This document shows positions 12,730 through 25,900 of a stretch of 64,000 bases of DNA, piece by piece (position 1 is the first letter of the stretch; the number at the start of each line of letters is the position of its first letter). The DNA is from Cyclina sinensis (lineage: Eukaryota > Mollusca > Bivalvia > Venerida > Veneridae). The DNA lies in the NCBI GenBank assembly GCA_012932295.1, contig JAAONU010000004.1, positions 24,312,872 to 24,376,871 on the forward strand, in the 5' to 3' direction. Position numbers and translations under genes: made by a program. The notes beneath the pieces are model-generated. The model was not told the DNA's origin. It worked only from the letters and a program-made list of their open reading frames with translations, and searched no databases.

Positions 12730-13299
12730 GATGAGCTGAACTTTGTTTATAGAACCTCTGTGAAAACTGATCTCTATCCAAGACGTGCTGATGCAGTAAC
12801 CATATCAATTGAGCTGGTGTTAAATAAAGGTCAGATATTGATTTTTTTGGCGATTTCTTATATACCTCGTAAGCACACCGTATTACCGGTGCCAGTGATT
12901 ACAGATTGCTACAGTGATGACATAAATGTAAAATATCCGGCATATTACTGGTAGGTTATAAATTTGGTTGGTATAAATTATATTACAAAAAAATGACCAA
13001 TTTCATTGCCATGAACCTACTGTCCATTGACTGGAGATACTATCAGGTAATTTTGGATTCGTTATTCCACTTTTTAAAATATTTTGAGCCAGTTAAAAGT
13101 GACAGCTTAGGCAAAATACCCGAAAATAAATATTTTTCGTTCAAAATATCTCAAGTTTGAAACGAATGAAGGTATTTCGTTTTATACACAAAGACATCCA
13201 TCCCTAAGGATCATGCAAGCGAAACAACTTCCCCGTGAGTCATTTCTTGAAAATTTTACAGGCGTCCAATGTGGCCCGGTCGAAGAAAGTATGCTGCCG

Positions 13300-14640
13300 T
13301 TGTAGGCAGAAATGTATTTTCAAAGCTGCCGATGATGGCAGAAACGCTCTAAAAGTGGCTAATATTCTGACAGAAAGTCAAGATCACTATTTCATTAATT
13401 TCACTATTCTTTTATCACACTTCAGTAGTCGCCGGTTGCGGATTACCTGGTACAATCAGTTTCTCAATTACCTTCACTTTCCACCATCTGATGATAATCA
13501 CAGTCAAACTGACCATTACCAGACTCACGTGCTAAGCCCTCGAAGTGTAGTTTAAAGCCATCCAAAAGAGCATCCGTCCCTGCAGAACATTTATCGCCAA
13601 CATATAATTCATCGACCATCTTATTAAGTGACTTCCTTTGCCTATTAACAAGTCTACAGAAAAGTTTTGTGTCCTTAGTTCTTTCTGATATAATTTCATT
13701 CTTTCTTCTGACATCTTCCTGGCCACCGCAACCCTACACTGCCGCCTGTAATCAGCTTTGCGAGTCTTTTGTCCTAAAAAATCTATTGTTTGGGTCCACT
13801 TTTCTACCGTTGCTCACCGAATTCTTGTGTGCCGTTCTTAAAAGCTTTAATGCCACAGCAATTTCATGTTTCCACACTTTAAGTTTTGGTTTAGATGCTT
13901 TAGGGTTCCTCCTACGAGTAAGAGCACTTGAACTTTCTTAACCGAGTTGATTACTTCATCCATGTTCTGAGGTCCCGAAGCAGAGGATAGATTTTCATTC
14001 ATATTTAGGTTTACTGGCTGCCCATAACTGATTTTATCAATTCTGTCCCAGTTAACACGATGGAGAGATTGGCCTATATCACGTTTGTTCTTCCCTGGCT
14101 TAAGCTCTAATTTAAGATTCAGCGCCACTGCAATCGGGAGATGATCAGAATTGGCTGCAGCATTTAAAATCACCTTATCTTTAACAATTTATTGTCCTTC
14201 GGTTGTGAGGAAATAGTCAATTTCACTTGTGCCATTAGGGTGCAAGAACGTGGCACCTACACACTTATACGATAACCTGAAACTATTGGCTATACCAGTT
14301 CCGATGTTACGTGTCGCGGAGAATTTCGCTAAGATTTCATACAGTTCATCGACACATTCACATAAGTCCTCTCTGCTTTGCTTGTAGTTTTACCTCTGCA
14401 TGGAAAATAGACGGAGACAAACAAAGTCTTTTTTACAGCATAGGTTTTAACACCGACTTCAATACATTGAATTCTCTCAGACCCGTCACGCAGGACACTG
14501 ACAAATTTATTCAGATGTCCAATCCACATAATAGCGACACCGCCATAACTTCCTGGTAACTGCAGGGGTGGCAATGGATTTCTGTAATCAGCTCCCTTTC
14601 AGACATAACCACAAGAAAAGTTAATTTCACCTAGCAAACT
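13300..14640 (-). pseudogene. Decayed second LINE: endonuclease and start of RT, minus strand
   Basis: The minus strand encodes, from high to low coordinates, GSYGGVAIMWIGHLNKFVSV and FVSVYFPCRG (14574-14380, apurinic-type endonuclease), then SDHLPIAVALNLKL (from about 14137; the SDH catalytic motif), then HFEGLARESGNGQFDCDYH (about 13545-13480, the linker before RT). Frameshifts and stops separate these blocks. The endonuclease differs from that of the LINE at 14902, so this is another clade. The plus-strand frame at 13235-13555 is only its shadow. Confidence 0.75.
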
Positions 14641-14901
14641 AAGTTGAGTTTCAAATAACCAATGTTCTTGCTAAAAGAGCACATCACATTAAACATTTCA
14701 TTGATGACATGAGTTTTTGTGTAATATAATTATACAAGACAAATTTATAACCCATCTGTAATGCGCCGGATATTTTACATTTCTGTTATAACTGGCGCCA
14801 CTTATACGGTGTGGTAAGGTATAGCATATCATCCCCATGAACAGTTTCTTTTTTCCGCTAGTATGTATCATCAATTATCGATGAGGTTCCGGATTCCGGA
14901 A

Positions 14902-17900
14902 CATGTCTTAAAGAGGTTACTTGGAACGATAAAGGCATCCTGTGTGACTCTTGCAGTACCTGGTATCACTGTGATTGTCAAGGGCTAGGAGACAAAACTT
15001 ACGACTTCCTGTCCAATTCAAGCTTTTCTTGGTTTTGTATCACATGTGGAAGTCACAACCATTCAACATCACTAGCAGTCTCACTGGACAGTCTAGGCTC
15101 CCAATCAAGTTTCACCCCCCTAGAACATGCCCCTGATGATCTTCCTCACCAAAGCAGCCCAGTGAGAAATCATAGTCACCATGGTTATCCAAAAGCGAGC
15201 TCTACCCCCAAACAGTGTAAAAATAAAGGAAAGGAAAAGGTCAAACTACAATCCGAAGAAAGACTCACTATTCTCAATATTAACTGTCGTTTTGTCAATA
15301 ACAAAATTCCTGAACTACATCAAGTTATAGATCAAGTCAAACCTGATATAATCTGCTGCACTGAAACTTGGTTAAAACCCAGCATCCACACTGCAGAAAT
15401 TTTCCCCAGCCACCTTGGCAACCAGGTCTATAGAGATGACAGAACAACTGGCAAGGGTGGAGGTGTCCTCCTTGCAGTCACAAATAACCTACTTAGTGAA
15501 GAACAGCCAGACTTAAAAACAGATTGCAACATCATATGGTCAAAAATTTCAATAACTGGTATCAAAGACATATATGTCTCTGCATACTACAAGCCCCATG
15601 AATATGATGAACACTCACTAAATGAACTTTGGTCATCTATAGTAAAAATTCCTCAAAACAACAACATCTGGGTATTGGGTGACTTCAATCTCCCAGACAT
15701 GAACTGGTCAAATGAAACACCAACAGATACATGCAAATTCAAAGACATGTATGATAATTTTGCAGAGAACATGATTAATCATAATCTTGAACAAATGGTC
15801 AAAGTTCCCACACGGGATAAAAATATCCTAGATCTCTTTCTCACTAACACTCCGGGTCACGTTCATGACACAAAAGTCTTACCAAGCTTAGGTACATCAG
15901 ACCATGATATAGTCTTCCATGAACTTAAGGTCAAAAGAGGGCGAATCAGGCAAACCCCTCGACTGGTCAAATCATATAAAAAAGCAAACTGGTCTGACTT
16001 CAAAAATGACTTGGTCACTTTCAGTAGTATGCTCAACCAAAATCAAAATGAAGACCCAAACCAATTATAGGACACGTTCAAAGCTGAGATCAAAAGGTTA
16101 TCATCCAAACACATACCGTCAAGACAATGCAAAAATAAAGCTGATTTACCATGGGTTACTCACGATATTGTTAAACAGATTAGGAAAAGGAATAAACTCT
16201 TCACAAAAATAAAAAGGTCTCGGTCACAGAATTGTCAGAACATAAAGAAATTCAAACATCTTAAGGCATCAGTGCAAAAACAAATAAGAAATGCTTATTG
16301 GTCATATCTAGAGTCAATCATCTTCTCAGATAATACAGATCCAGGTCATAAGAAAAAGTTCTACAACTTTATTAAACACAAAAAAACTGAAAACATAGGA
16401 ATTGCACCACTCAGCTCTGATGGGCATACTTACAGTGACCCAGTGACAAAGGCGAACATACTAAACAAACAGTTTGAATCAGTTTTCTCAAAGCCTTCAC
16501 CACTCAGTCTCAAACAAATAACTAAAAGCTCAATGTCATCACTTGGTCACCCGCCCATGGCTCCAATATCCATCTCAGTTCAAGGAGTTGATAAGTTGTT
16601 GACAGGACTAAACCCCCACAAAGCCCAAGGTCCAGATGAGATTTCACCTAGGTTACTCAAAGAGCTACACACAGAGATAGCACCAATCCTTAAAATCATA
16701 TTCCAAAGATCACTAGACACAGGTATTGTTCCTAAGGATTGGAAACATGCCATCATCACACCAGCATACAAAAAAGGGTCAAAATCAAAACCTAGCAATT
16801 ACAGACCAATATCACTCACATGTATAGCATCAAAACTAATGGAACACATCATTGTTTCAAACATGATGGATTACTTTGACAAACACAACATACTTTGCCC
16901 ACAGCAACATGGATTCAGGTCAAAACATAGCTGTGAGACACAGCTCATTGGCTTCACACAAGAAATAGCTGACAACCTTGATCAAGGTCAACAAACTGAT
17001 GTCATAGTCATGGATTTCAGTAAAGCTTTTGACAAAGTAGACCACCACAAACTCATACACAAGCTGAAACACATGGGAGTTCATCCACACATCAGTTCAT
17101 GGATACAAAACTTTCTCAAAAACAGATCACAACAAGTATTAGTGGAAAACAAGGTCTCTGACAGGCTCCCGGTGCTTTCTGGTGTCCCGCAGGGATCGGT
17201 CTTAGGTCCTTGTCTCTTTCTCGCATACATCAATGACCTACCAGGAAGTGTCAGGAGCCGGGTGCGTCTATTTGCCGACGACACCATAGTTTATTTAACA
17301 ATTAAATCACAAGCATCAGCACAAACCTTACAAAATGATTTGCACAACCTTGAAATATGGGAAAAAGAATGGTCAATGGAATTCAACCCTGACAAGTGTG
17401 AAGTTCTCAGAATACATAGGAAAAAGAAACCGGTCATCTTTCCTTACACCCTACATAACACTAAACTGAAAACCACAGAAAATGCAAAATACTTAGGAGT
17501 TACAATAAGTAGCAACCTAAACTGGTCATCCCACATAAACAATATCACAAACAAAGCAAAAAACAGCTTAAGGTTCATCAGACGAAACGTCAAAACACAA
17601 AACAAACAACTCAAAGAAGCAGCATACAAAACATATGTAAGACCACAGGTTGAATACTGCTCAACCATATGGCATCCATGGCAAAGATATCTCACACACA
17701 GAATAGAAATGGTCCAGAGGTCAGCTGCAAGGTACGTTCATAATGATTACCACTATACAAGTAGTGTAACAAACATGATCAAAGAACTAAAGTGGTCAAC
17801 TTTAGAACAAAGGCGAAACCATGCCAGCCTGGTCATGCTACACAAAATAAAAAACAATCAGGTCAATGTTGATCACAATCACCTTACAAACACAAGAAAC

Positions 17901-18056
17901 AGCAAATTCCTCATTCCACAATCAAAAACACAACATCACATGAACTCATTCTTCCCAAGGACTATACGACTCTGGAACGAATTACCGACCGAGATTAAGG
18001 CTACCCCAACTGTGCCAGCTTTTATCAGTAGACTAAACAAGTTTTATAGATTTTAA
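14902..18056 (+). pseudogene. LINE ORF2: PHD finger, AP endonuclease, reverse transcriptase; one in-frame TAG
   Basis: One continuous frame runs from the PHD remnant to the stop at 18054-18056, broken only by TAG at 16068-16070. Codons on both sides of it are in the same frame and give continuous protein (DPNQ, stop, DTFKAEIKRL). Endonuclease (about 15260-15930): LNINCRFVNNKIPEL, CCTETWL with the catalytic glutamate, GDFNLPDMNW, and TSDHDIVFHEL. Reverse transcriptase: NYRPISLTCIASKL (about 16800), QHGFRSKHSCETQL, VIVMDFSKAFDKVDHHKL, SGVPQGSVLGPCLF and VRLFADDTIVYL, with FADD near 17269-17280. The lack of other lesions implies recent insertion or a recent source. Endonuclease and RT catalytic residues appear intact. 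A read-through or sequencing error at the TAG cannot be excluded. Confidence 0.88.
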
Positions 18057-18205
18057 AGTACTTAAAATAAATGTTTAAGTAGGATCTTCAGTTAAATCTT
18101 GTTTTCTTTGTTATTAACTTTTATAATTTTAAATGTTCCTGACATGCGCCTGCCTAGTATAGTCAGTATTGACTTTTGGCAGTATTAAGTTGAAGTAGAA
18201 GTTGA
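14902..18205 (+). mobile_element. Nearly intact 5'-truncated PHD-EN-RT LINE with 15-bp target-site duplication
   Basis: Non-LTR retrotransposon flanked by TTCCGGATTCCGGAA at 14887-14901 and 18206-18220, read as a target-site duplication. The 5' end falls inside a PHD finger: CLKEVTWNDKGILCDSC, WYHCDCQGLG and WFCITCG remain, but the first cysteine of the expected CX2C pair is missing. The 3' UTR (18057-18205) has no poly-A and ends in a GAAGTAGAAGT-like run, as in CR1/L2-type elements. Clade is inferred from domain order and motif style, not from a tree. The region separates CIR1 from PSMB3. Confidence 0.85.
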
Positions 18206-18220
18206 TTCCGGATTCCGGAA

Positions 18221-20303
18221 TACCGTATTTTATTTTCTCCTTCAGTCTGAGTGAACGGAATGTTTAACCGGACAAGCGTCTGAAACATCGAGACGAAGTG
18301 ACTTGCGTTTTGTTCATTTGGTTGTTAAACAAATCAGAAGCAAAAATGGTAATCTTTCAAGATGCCTGTAACAATTTTTCATTTTTATAATAGTTATATG
18401 ACCTATTTCAATTTAGACTGAAGGTCTCGCTGAATTTCTTCTGAGTTTTTTGTGTAAAGTCTTTCCAATCCCATTCTGAAACCCCAACTTCGACCCACAT
18501 TCATTTGATATAAGTTGAAGTTGGGGTCTCGCCCTACTCCCCCGTTTTTACTGCGCTTGGACAAGAGTTTTGTAGCGTAACTGCCCTTGCACAAGAGTTT
18601 TATAACAGAAAAGCCATGGATAACAGCAACATACAACTGTTCCTACTGTAATCTGTTATAAATGTAGCTTAAGGTCTTCAGCATACACGATTTATATACT
18701 GTTACAGGACGTGTACGCTGAAGTCAACGCCGTAGGGAAAGTCTATCAATAATTGTGCCAGGAATCTGACACGTTCGCATCCATTCATCAAGCATGCCAT
18801 TGAGTAAAGTGAAGCATATCCTGATAGAATTATATATATATCTTTACTAAGCCCAATATTAACACATAAAAAACTAATTTCGAACACAAAATGCCTTAAA
18901 GTTTCCGATATGCCTTAAAATTCAGCACACCGCCGCCATCTTGCCAAAATGTTTGACCACGTGATCACGAGAATGACCTGGACGGGTTCATCAGCGCGGA
19001 CAGTTAAGAAAACAATACCATGTGCTTTTAACTCCGCAACATTTGTTTACAAGTATCCAAGAGAATAATCATTGCAAGAGTGTCATAATATAGACACAAT
19101 TCTTTCTGTGACACTTGTCACTTGTCAATTTTATACATGTATAGTTTCATTACTTCTACAAACAGGTGCTGTCAAGCAGTTCGTTTACGATTTAGTCTAA
19201 AAATAGATAGTCATGTTTGTTTTCTAAGCGGTTTGTGCGGTTACGTCATACGAGATCTTGCGAAGCTGCTGACAGTACGTCGGAGAAACTGATATTTCTC
19301 TGCGAAACAAGCAATTTAATTGTATTTATTAATATTTTTAATATTTTAAATGGTGTGAAATGATATTGAACTCATTGTTTTATCGAATAATGCACAAGAT
19401 TAAATTGTGAAAAGGGTATTTGCGAGGTAAAACGACGTTAAACGAATGTGTGATATTCTGGTTTGATTTCGCAACGGGTCTGATCCAAAACTTTAATGCC
19501 GCATCATATAAATGAACAAAATGTTAAAAAAGCGGCTTATAATGTTTTGGAAGCCAGAACTATTATAAATATAGCCTTTTCTAAAGTTTTCAAAAAAGAA
19601 GCCCAAACCCATTCTCCAGTAAAAACAAAGGTCTGGAAAGTGTTGATGGTGCTTATCAATTAAGCGATAATTATTCTACACCTCATTGGTCTGTCTAGGT
19701 GAGAGAATAAGGTTGAAATTTGATAAAAACACTCAAAATCAGGGTTGACCCCCAAAATTCTCATGTTGACCCCTGAAATTTTAATTTTGACCCTTGAAAA
19801 TTTTGATTGAGGGGTAATTGACCCCTGATTCTGAGGAGTGGGAAACCCTGATAATAGCAAATTACAGGCATTGCATCAGTCAAAGATAGAAGTTCTATCC
19901 ATGGACTGAAGATTTGTCGAAGGGTAGAACTCAGTATGTAAAAATAGAAAAGAAAAACAGAAATATTTTTTCCATAAACTGAAAACAAAAGTAAAAATTG
20001 AAGTTTGTACAAAATATCAAGTTGAAATCTTATTTTGATTGATTGATAGGTAATTTTAAGGGTAGCAACAGCCAAAGTTCTGCCCATTAATAATAAAATA
20101 TGAATATACTGAACACAATTTATAAATAAAAATTCTTCTTAATTTGTGTCTTTGTTGAATTTTAAACCACTGGTTACTTGTCCAAGGAGCTGATGCTCTA
20201 TTTAGAGTGAAAATGTATGACAGAAAGTAGTTCTTCAAAATTTACAAATATTCATTCGCATTTCATTACTGTTTGTCAGGAGAGATTTGTTTGTTTGTTT
20301 CAG
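18221..20303 (+). promoter_or_regulatory. PSMB3 upstream region with candidate promoter motifs and first exon
   Basis: The first PSMB3 exon must lie here if the protein starts like human PSMB3 (MSIMSYNG), because the exon at 20304 begins at the second codon. Two ATG|GT configurations fit an exon ending just after ATG: 18346-18348 followed by GTAATC, and 19350-19352 followed by GTGTGA. GCCGCCATCTTG at 18932-18943 matches a YY1-type element common near housekeeping starts. CACGTG lies at 18958-18963 and TTACGTCAT (CRE/ATF-like) at 19241-19249. An inverted repeat CTTCAGCATACACG / CGTGTACGCTGAAG sits at about 18675-18724. Which exon is used needs transcript data. Confidence 0.35.
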
Positions 20304-22692
20304 TCTATTATGTCCTATAATGGTGCAGCCATAATGGCTATGAAAGGGAAAGAGTGTGTGGCCATAGCAGCGGACAGAAGGTTTGGTATACAAGCTCAGA
20401 CAATCAGCACACAGTTTGATAAAATCTTTGAGATGGGACCACGTTTGTATGTAGGTCTACCAGGACTTGCTACTGATGTTCAGACGATGTAAGTGTTAAA
20501 TATCTGAATGAGTGATTTATGCAAGAAACTTAATACTTAATACATGTAGTTATATATGAAAATTTCTTTTTAAATCTGCCTTTTCAGTGTAAATGAAGTT
20601 ACTAATAGCCATATTACAGATTTCCAGTTTCCTGTATTACAAAAGATTTGTTTTCTCATTAAAACATACTGTAACATAAAGCTTGTTTTTGTGTAAAATG
20701 TTTGTAATATTTTATATATCAATTTCAGTGCACAGAGGTTAAAATTCAGGCTTAACCTTTATGAACTGAGGGAAAATAGGAATATTAAGCCTAAAACATT
20801 CCTTAGCATGGTCTCCAATTTACTGTACAGTAGAAGGTGAGTAACAAAGATTTACAAAGTTAACAATGTATTGAGTCTCCATTGAAGGTAATGTCATAAT
20901 AATTAACAATTTTGAATGACTGTTTTCTTTTGTTTTTTGTGAGGGTATAGCTACTTGCAAGACACCAAATGATTTGATGTGTGCTTTTACCAGTACTGTG
21001 TTATATCCATAGAGTTAAGAAAAAAGTAATTTCATATTACCATCTCCATAGTCTTTGAGATACAAGATTTCTTTTATGAAGTTGTTGGTAGCATAAAAAG
21101 TACATACACACACAAATAAGATTTGATCACATAAACAAAGCTAAATATTGTCCATGTCTATTTCAGATTTGGTCCATATTTTGTTGAGCCAGTGATAGCA
21201 GGGCTTGATCCCAAAACAAGTGAGCCATTTATTGCTAGCTTAGATCTGATAGGATGTCCAATGATAACAGAGGACTTTGTTGTCTCAGGAACATGTAGTG
21301 AACAGATGTATGGTATGTGTGAAACACTCTACAAACCTGACCAGGTACGTCATTGGAATATTCATGTATTTCTTTTTCTTTTAGATAGCCAGAACTTACT
21401 GAAATTGAGGCACCTCTGTTTAATTTTTTATACCCTTGAAAGAGGGCATATAGTAAATGGTTCAGCTAGTATACAGAGGAGTCCATTATTTACAGTGATA
21501 TTACTTTGTGTGAAATTTTTTTGTATGCCTTAACCACAATTTCATCCCAGGTCTTAATTGTGGTTATGAACGATCGACAGGTTAAGATTTCTTTTAGCAA
21601 AGAAATGTAAATGGATGATTGTAATAACAAGATTCCCTCATCATTGACAAAACTACTTTTTACATCTTTTGGACATGTTTGGTTAATTTTGGATACATGT
21701 ATTTGTTATAGGACATGAAAATTTAGTGAAATGTGAAACTTTATGAATTTTTTAAAGATGAATACTGAGTTTTCTTTGTAATTGTGTAACATTCCAGGAA
21801 CCAGATGATTTGTTTGAGACAATATCTCAGTGTTTACTGAATGCTGTGGACAGAGATGCTGTATCTGGTTGGGGAGGTGTTGTCTACATCATGTAAGTAC
21901 CGGAATGATCCTTTGTTAACATCATAAATAGTAAGTGTTGGATTGGCTGAAGTTATTACATTCAGTTATGTATCATGGAGTCTGTCCATAAAAACACTTA
22001 AACAGTAACACTTCGCTGCTTGTATTATAACAAGTAACTCTAGTATAGCATTTTTATGAATTTGTTCGGCAGATAAGGGTGATCCATTAAAAAACCTCTT
22101 GATACATTTAAACTTCCATGGTAATGTTTTCAAGCTAAGCTCTTGTGCTACACTTTCTGTATTTATGGCATTCAATTTTCACATGATAAATGATTACTTT
22201 CTTAAATTATTCAGACTTATGTTTCCTTTTAAGGGCCATCACAGTAAAACATATCCCAGCCCAGAAAGGCACTTTCAAGATTGATCAATCTCCTTCTAGA
22301 AGTTTGATAAGAAAGGACTCCCCTTTTTAAAAGACCACCTTAACAAAATTTCTTTATTTTGCCCTACTGTGGTCAGATACAGTACTTTACTGGAATGGCT
22401 CTAAACTCTAGTGCTATGCTTTCTGTATCGATGGCATTTGGTTTTCACATGATGAAAGATTACTTTTGGTTTTAATTATTCAGGCTTGTGTTTTCTTATA
22501 GTTTACTGTGAGTTTGAAAAAAAGATATTTGTAACAGTTTTAATCAGTTTAAAGCATATAACATTGTGTTAGGTGGGATTTTTTAAGATGATAAATTGTT
22601 TATCAGTATAATCTTTAATGTTATGCATTGTTGATTATTTCAGTGAAAAAGATAAAGTAACTAAAAGAATACTTAAAGGCAGAATGGACTAG
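20304..22692 (+). CDS. PSMB3: PSMB3, proteasome 20S subunit beta type-3
   Basis: Non-catalytic beta3 subunit of the 20S proteasome core, which forms part of the inner beta ring (family knowledge). Exons: 20304-20488, 20729-20836, 21167-21344, 21798-21892, 22644-22692, with consensus borders and joined phases. The first shown exon opens with TCT ATT ATG; ATG at 20310 gives 202 codons, and an upstream ATG exon would give 205, the human length. Diagnostic blocks: [36 protein letters not shown], then [66 protein letters not shown] and a GRMD C-terminus followed by TAG. As in other beta3 subunits there is no processed catalytic threonine. Introns are short (about 240-750 bp), unlike the neighbours. 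It is divergent to CIR1 and convergent with the integrin gene. Confidence 0.95.
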
Positions 22693-22779
22693 TTGAGAAA
22701 AGGTATATCCACAACAGCTAATTTAAAACAAACTTTTGTACCCATGCATCATGTTATTATTATGACCATAGAGATAGTG

Positions 22780-22966
22780 GTGGTGGACAGTTTTCGAGGG
22801 GTAAAATGTTAGACTTCCAATCCAAAGGGTGTTGGTTTGAATCCAAACAGGATGGAGAGCCTCCATTTACTTGTTGCATTCCTCTCTGTATTTACAAGTA
22901 CTGGTTTAAACCCAGGAAGCCGTCTGAGAGCTGAAAGAACTTCAACTAATGTTAAAAAAAAAAAGT
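22780..22966 (+). mobile_element. SINE, copy 2 of the family at 2238
   Basis: Plus-strand SINE just after PSMB3. It has a GTTGGTTTGAATCC B-box-like motif, the shared GTACTGGTTTAAACCCAGGA block, and an A-rich tail at 22952-22963. It aligns by eye with the copies at 2238-2443 (minus) and 52985-53203 (plus). It may lie in the PSMB3 3' UTR. Confidence 0.7.
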
Positions 22967-25900
22967 AATTTAGATAATCATTTCAGTCTATGAGTAGATA
23001 GTTTATTGTTATTAACAAATTATTTATGTAAAACTTGCCTAGCTATGTTTAATGTGCAGCTGTGGTGGTCAGTACTAAAGATACAAAAGTATATTCAAAT
23101 TTCTGCAGTAACCCATTTCTGTTTATTTCAGATATAGTGTTCACCATCATCACATCATCAACAGTGCTACATTTCAACATTGATTACATTTCTTGTTCAG
23201 TGCTACTTTACAGAAACACTCTCCACTGTGAAGGAAGCTTAGGTCACCTCTTGTACTGGAGCAAATACTGGAAAGGTTCAGCAAAGCCACCATTGTATCT
23301 ATGTTATCAGTTAACTTGTCTTTTATCTGTGAAAAAAAGATCGTACCAGCACATTATCATTTCTTCCTACCAGTCTTTTGCATGTCCGTGCCTGACATGT
23401 CTGTTAAATGCTATAATTGTTTTTTACTTTTTCTAGTGGTAACTCTGTTTAGGTCTGAAGACAGTGTGTCAAGCAAAGATGATAAAAAAATTTGTGAGAA
23501 AGCTACTTGGGATTTATGGTTGAACCACTTTATGATTTAATGAACAAATACTGAAGAGTTTATTTTCATACACAACTTTTCTTTGCATAGACATGAATTA
23601 AGATAAGTTTGAGGAGGAAGTCAGAATGCTAGATGGTTTTATGTTCCTTAATGATGTTGGAAAAATTTGCACTCTTCATTTCCTTTGATAACATGAAATT
23701 TGTAAATAAATACATAAAATCAGAATGCTTGTATACATTGTGTTGCTGTATTATCATTCTACTACAGGTGGTAGGAATGTATCCTAGACCCTTTGTCATT
23801 AGCCTTCTACCTTCGAATAAGTTTAGCATATATGCTTTGGGCCCAGTAATAGGTTCACTTTTTGACAATTTTTTTTTAACATGGTTGTGCTTTCATTTCA
23901 GACACTATTATCTGTTAATTTCCTTTGCTTTATGTTTTGGCCAACTCTTGTTGGTTGTCTTGTCAGAATAAGATGTTTTGGTTTCAGACAAGATATAAAT
24001 TGACAGCCAAATTTCAAGCATTTTGAAGTGTCTGAAATAAAGGTTCTCTGAATGAAAGAATGGTGACCAGTGGTTTGTCCATACAAATATTTTTCCTTTA
24101 ACCCTTAGCCTGCTAAATATCTTAAATGGACTTGCCCATCTTTCATTTTGGACAGATCCATTAACTCTTCATAAGGATGCTTATTGAAAATTTACTGACT
24201 GAATGGTAAATAGTGCAGACCATGATCAGACTGCATGGATGCTGGTAGCAAGAGCAAACACACTTGCTGACAGTAGGAGAAGGATTAAATTACATAAGGC
24301 TTCAGCTCAATGTCTTGGATGCACAAGAATTAAGTGCAAGTTATCGAATTTTAAGCCTGTACATGCACCCGATATTGTCTTCCAGTAATGTCTCGAAGTA
24401 AATGTTTGTAAAAGATACAATTACAGCTTAGTGCAAGAACTTCAAATAGTGTTGGCAGAGTTACAGCCCCTTACAACTATCTTATATAACATCTGAGTTG
24501 GAGCAGTACTCTTAAGATAAGAGTGATGTTTTTGTTTTGAACACATCTGTAATCAATGGCATATAACTTTGGAAGAGAGGAAATCAAGTTATAATTCATG
24601 TGTTCTGCACATATCTGTTACCTATTGTTCAAGTTCCAAGCTAGTTCATCTTAAATTTCATTTCAACATTTTGGAAGTCAAATAGCTATATTCCTAGATA
24701 CAGAAGAAGTAGAAACACAAGGATATTGACAGAATATAATGCAAACAAATCGTATATTTCATTGTTTATTTGACTGCCGTTAAGCATGAATTAATGATTA
24801 CAACACATGTATACCTTATACATTCTGATAACTGGAAAAAATAATAGAACTTTGGCAATAAGAAACTTATTTTTAAGTAACTGTAGACTCCATTGTTCTT
24901 AAAATTCTGCATGCTAACAAAACTTTCCAAACATAGTGTATGTACACAAACCATTCAGACTGTTTGACAATTAGAAACTGCTTTATTTTCTTAAGTATTT
25001 AAGTTACCAATAATTTTTAAGTGTATAAATATTAAACTTGATATACTGTATACCTAAAAATGTGTTAGAAAATTTTGGTCAAATATTTGTCTAAATATTC
25101 CTACGTAAATGTATTTATAAAAGGCTCAAATATGAACTTTTCTGTAAAACATTCTAAAAGCTACCACTCACAGCAGAGTTCTGACACACAGTCTTGTTAT
25201 AAATATTCTATTTTACCCTTTCAGTCTTTTTAAAATTTTTATATAAAACAAAATTCTGAAAAAAACCTCAACTAATGAACACATACAACAGCAGTTCAAA
25301 AATTCATTCATTTTCTGTAATACAAACATAGGGAACCTGATGGTTTTGCTGAAAACACACGAAGAAACATTTATCCCGAAAGTAAAGAGTCCAGCTTATT
25401 TCAAGATATCACACTTTATGAAAAGCTATTCAACTCTGATGATCAAAAAGATTCTCATTCATCAGCTTTTGTTCATAGGGGACAAAATAGAACCTTTTAC
25501 AACATACAACCAAAGTCTACCAGCCGAGTGCATATAGCTACATGCTCTTTTGTTTTTTTCTCAAATATTCAATACTGATACATTATGATATATACCTTAC
25601 ATTACATCATATATAACTGAGATGTACATATACCTATAATATTCCTTTAAAAAATCAAAAGCACAACACTACGAATGTAAAAAACAAAACAATACGTAAA
25701 AACACTTATGTACAATTTGCTATAGCTATAAACTAAGCCGGAATGCTTATAAGGGAAATGTTTTATACACAGTAAACCTTCAACATTACCTACAATGTTG
25801 TTAACACTAACATACATGTGTGAAATGTCGAAAGTATTTATCCACAAGGTTTTACTTATAAAGACTTACGAAAGAAATTTTACTGACCCTAAAAAGCTGT

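Noticed and set aside
13235..13555. Plus-strand frame of 106 codons with several cysteines
   Set aside because: It overlaps a minus-strand LINE relic whose RT linker motif is clear; no family resemblance on the plus strand.
14887..18220. Reading the repeated TTCCGGATTCCGGAA as LTR or inverted termini
   Set aside because: It is only 15 bp, in direct orientation, with no LTR-type coding domains; target-site duplication of a LINE fits better.
23062..23971. Several 80-124-codon frames downstream of PSMB3
   Set aside because: Hydrophobic, AT-driven translations with no domain, no splice context and overlap on both strands.
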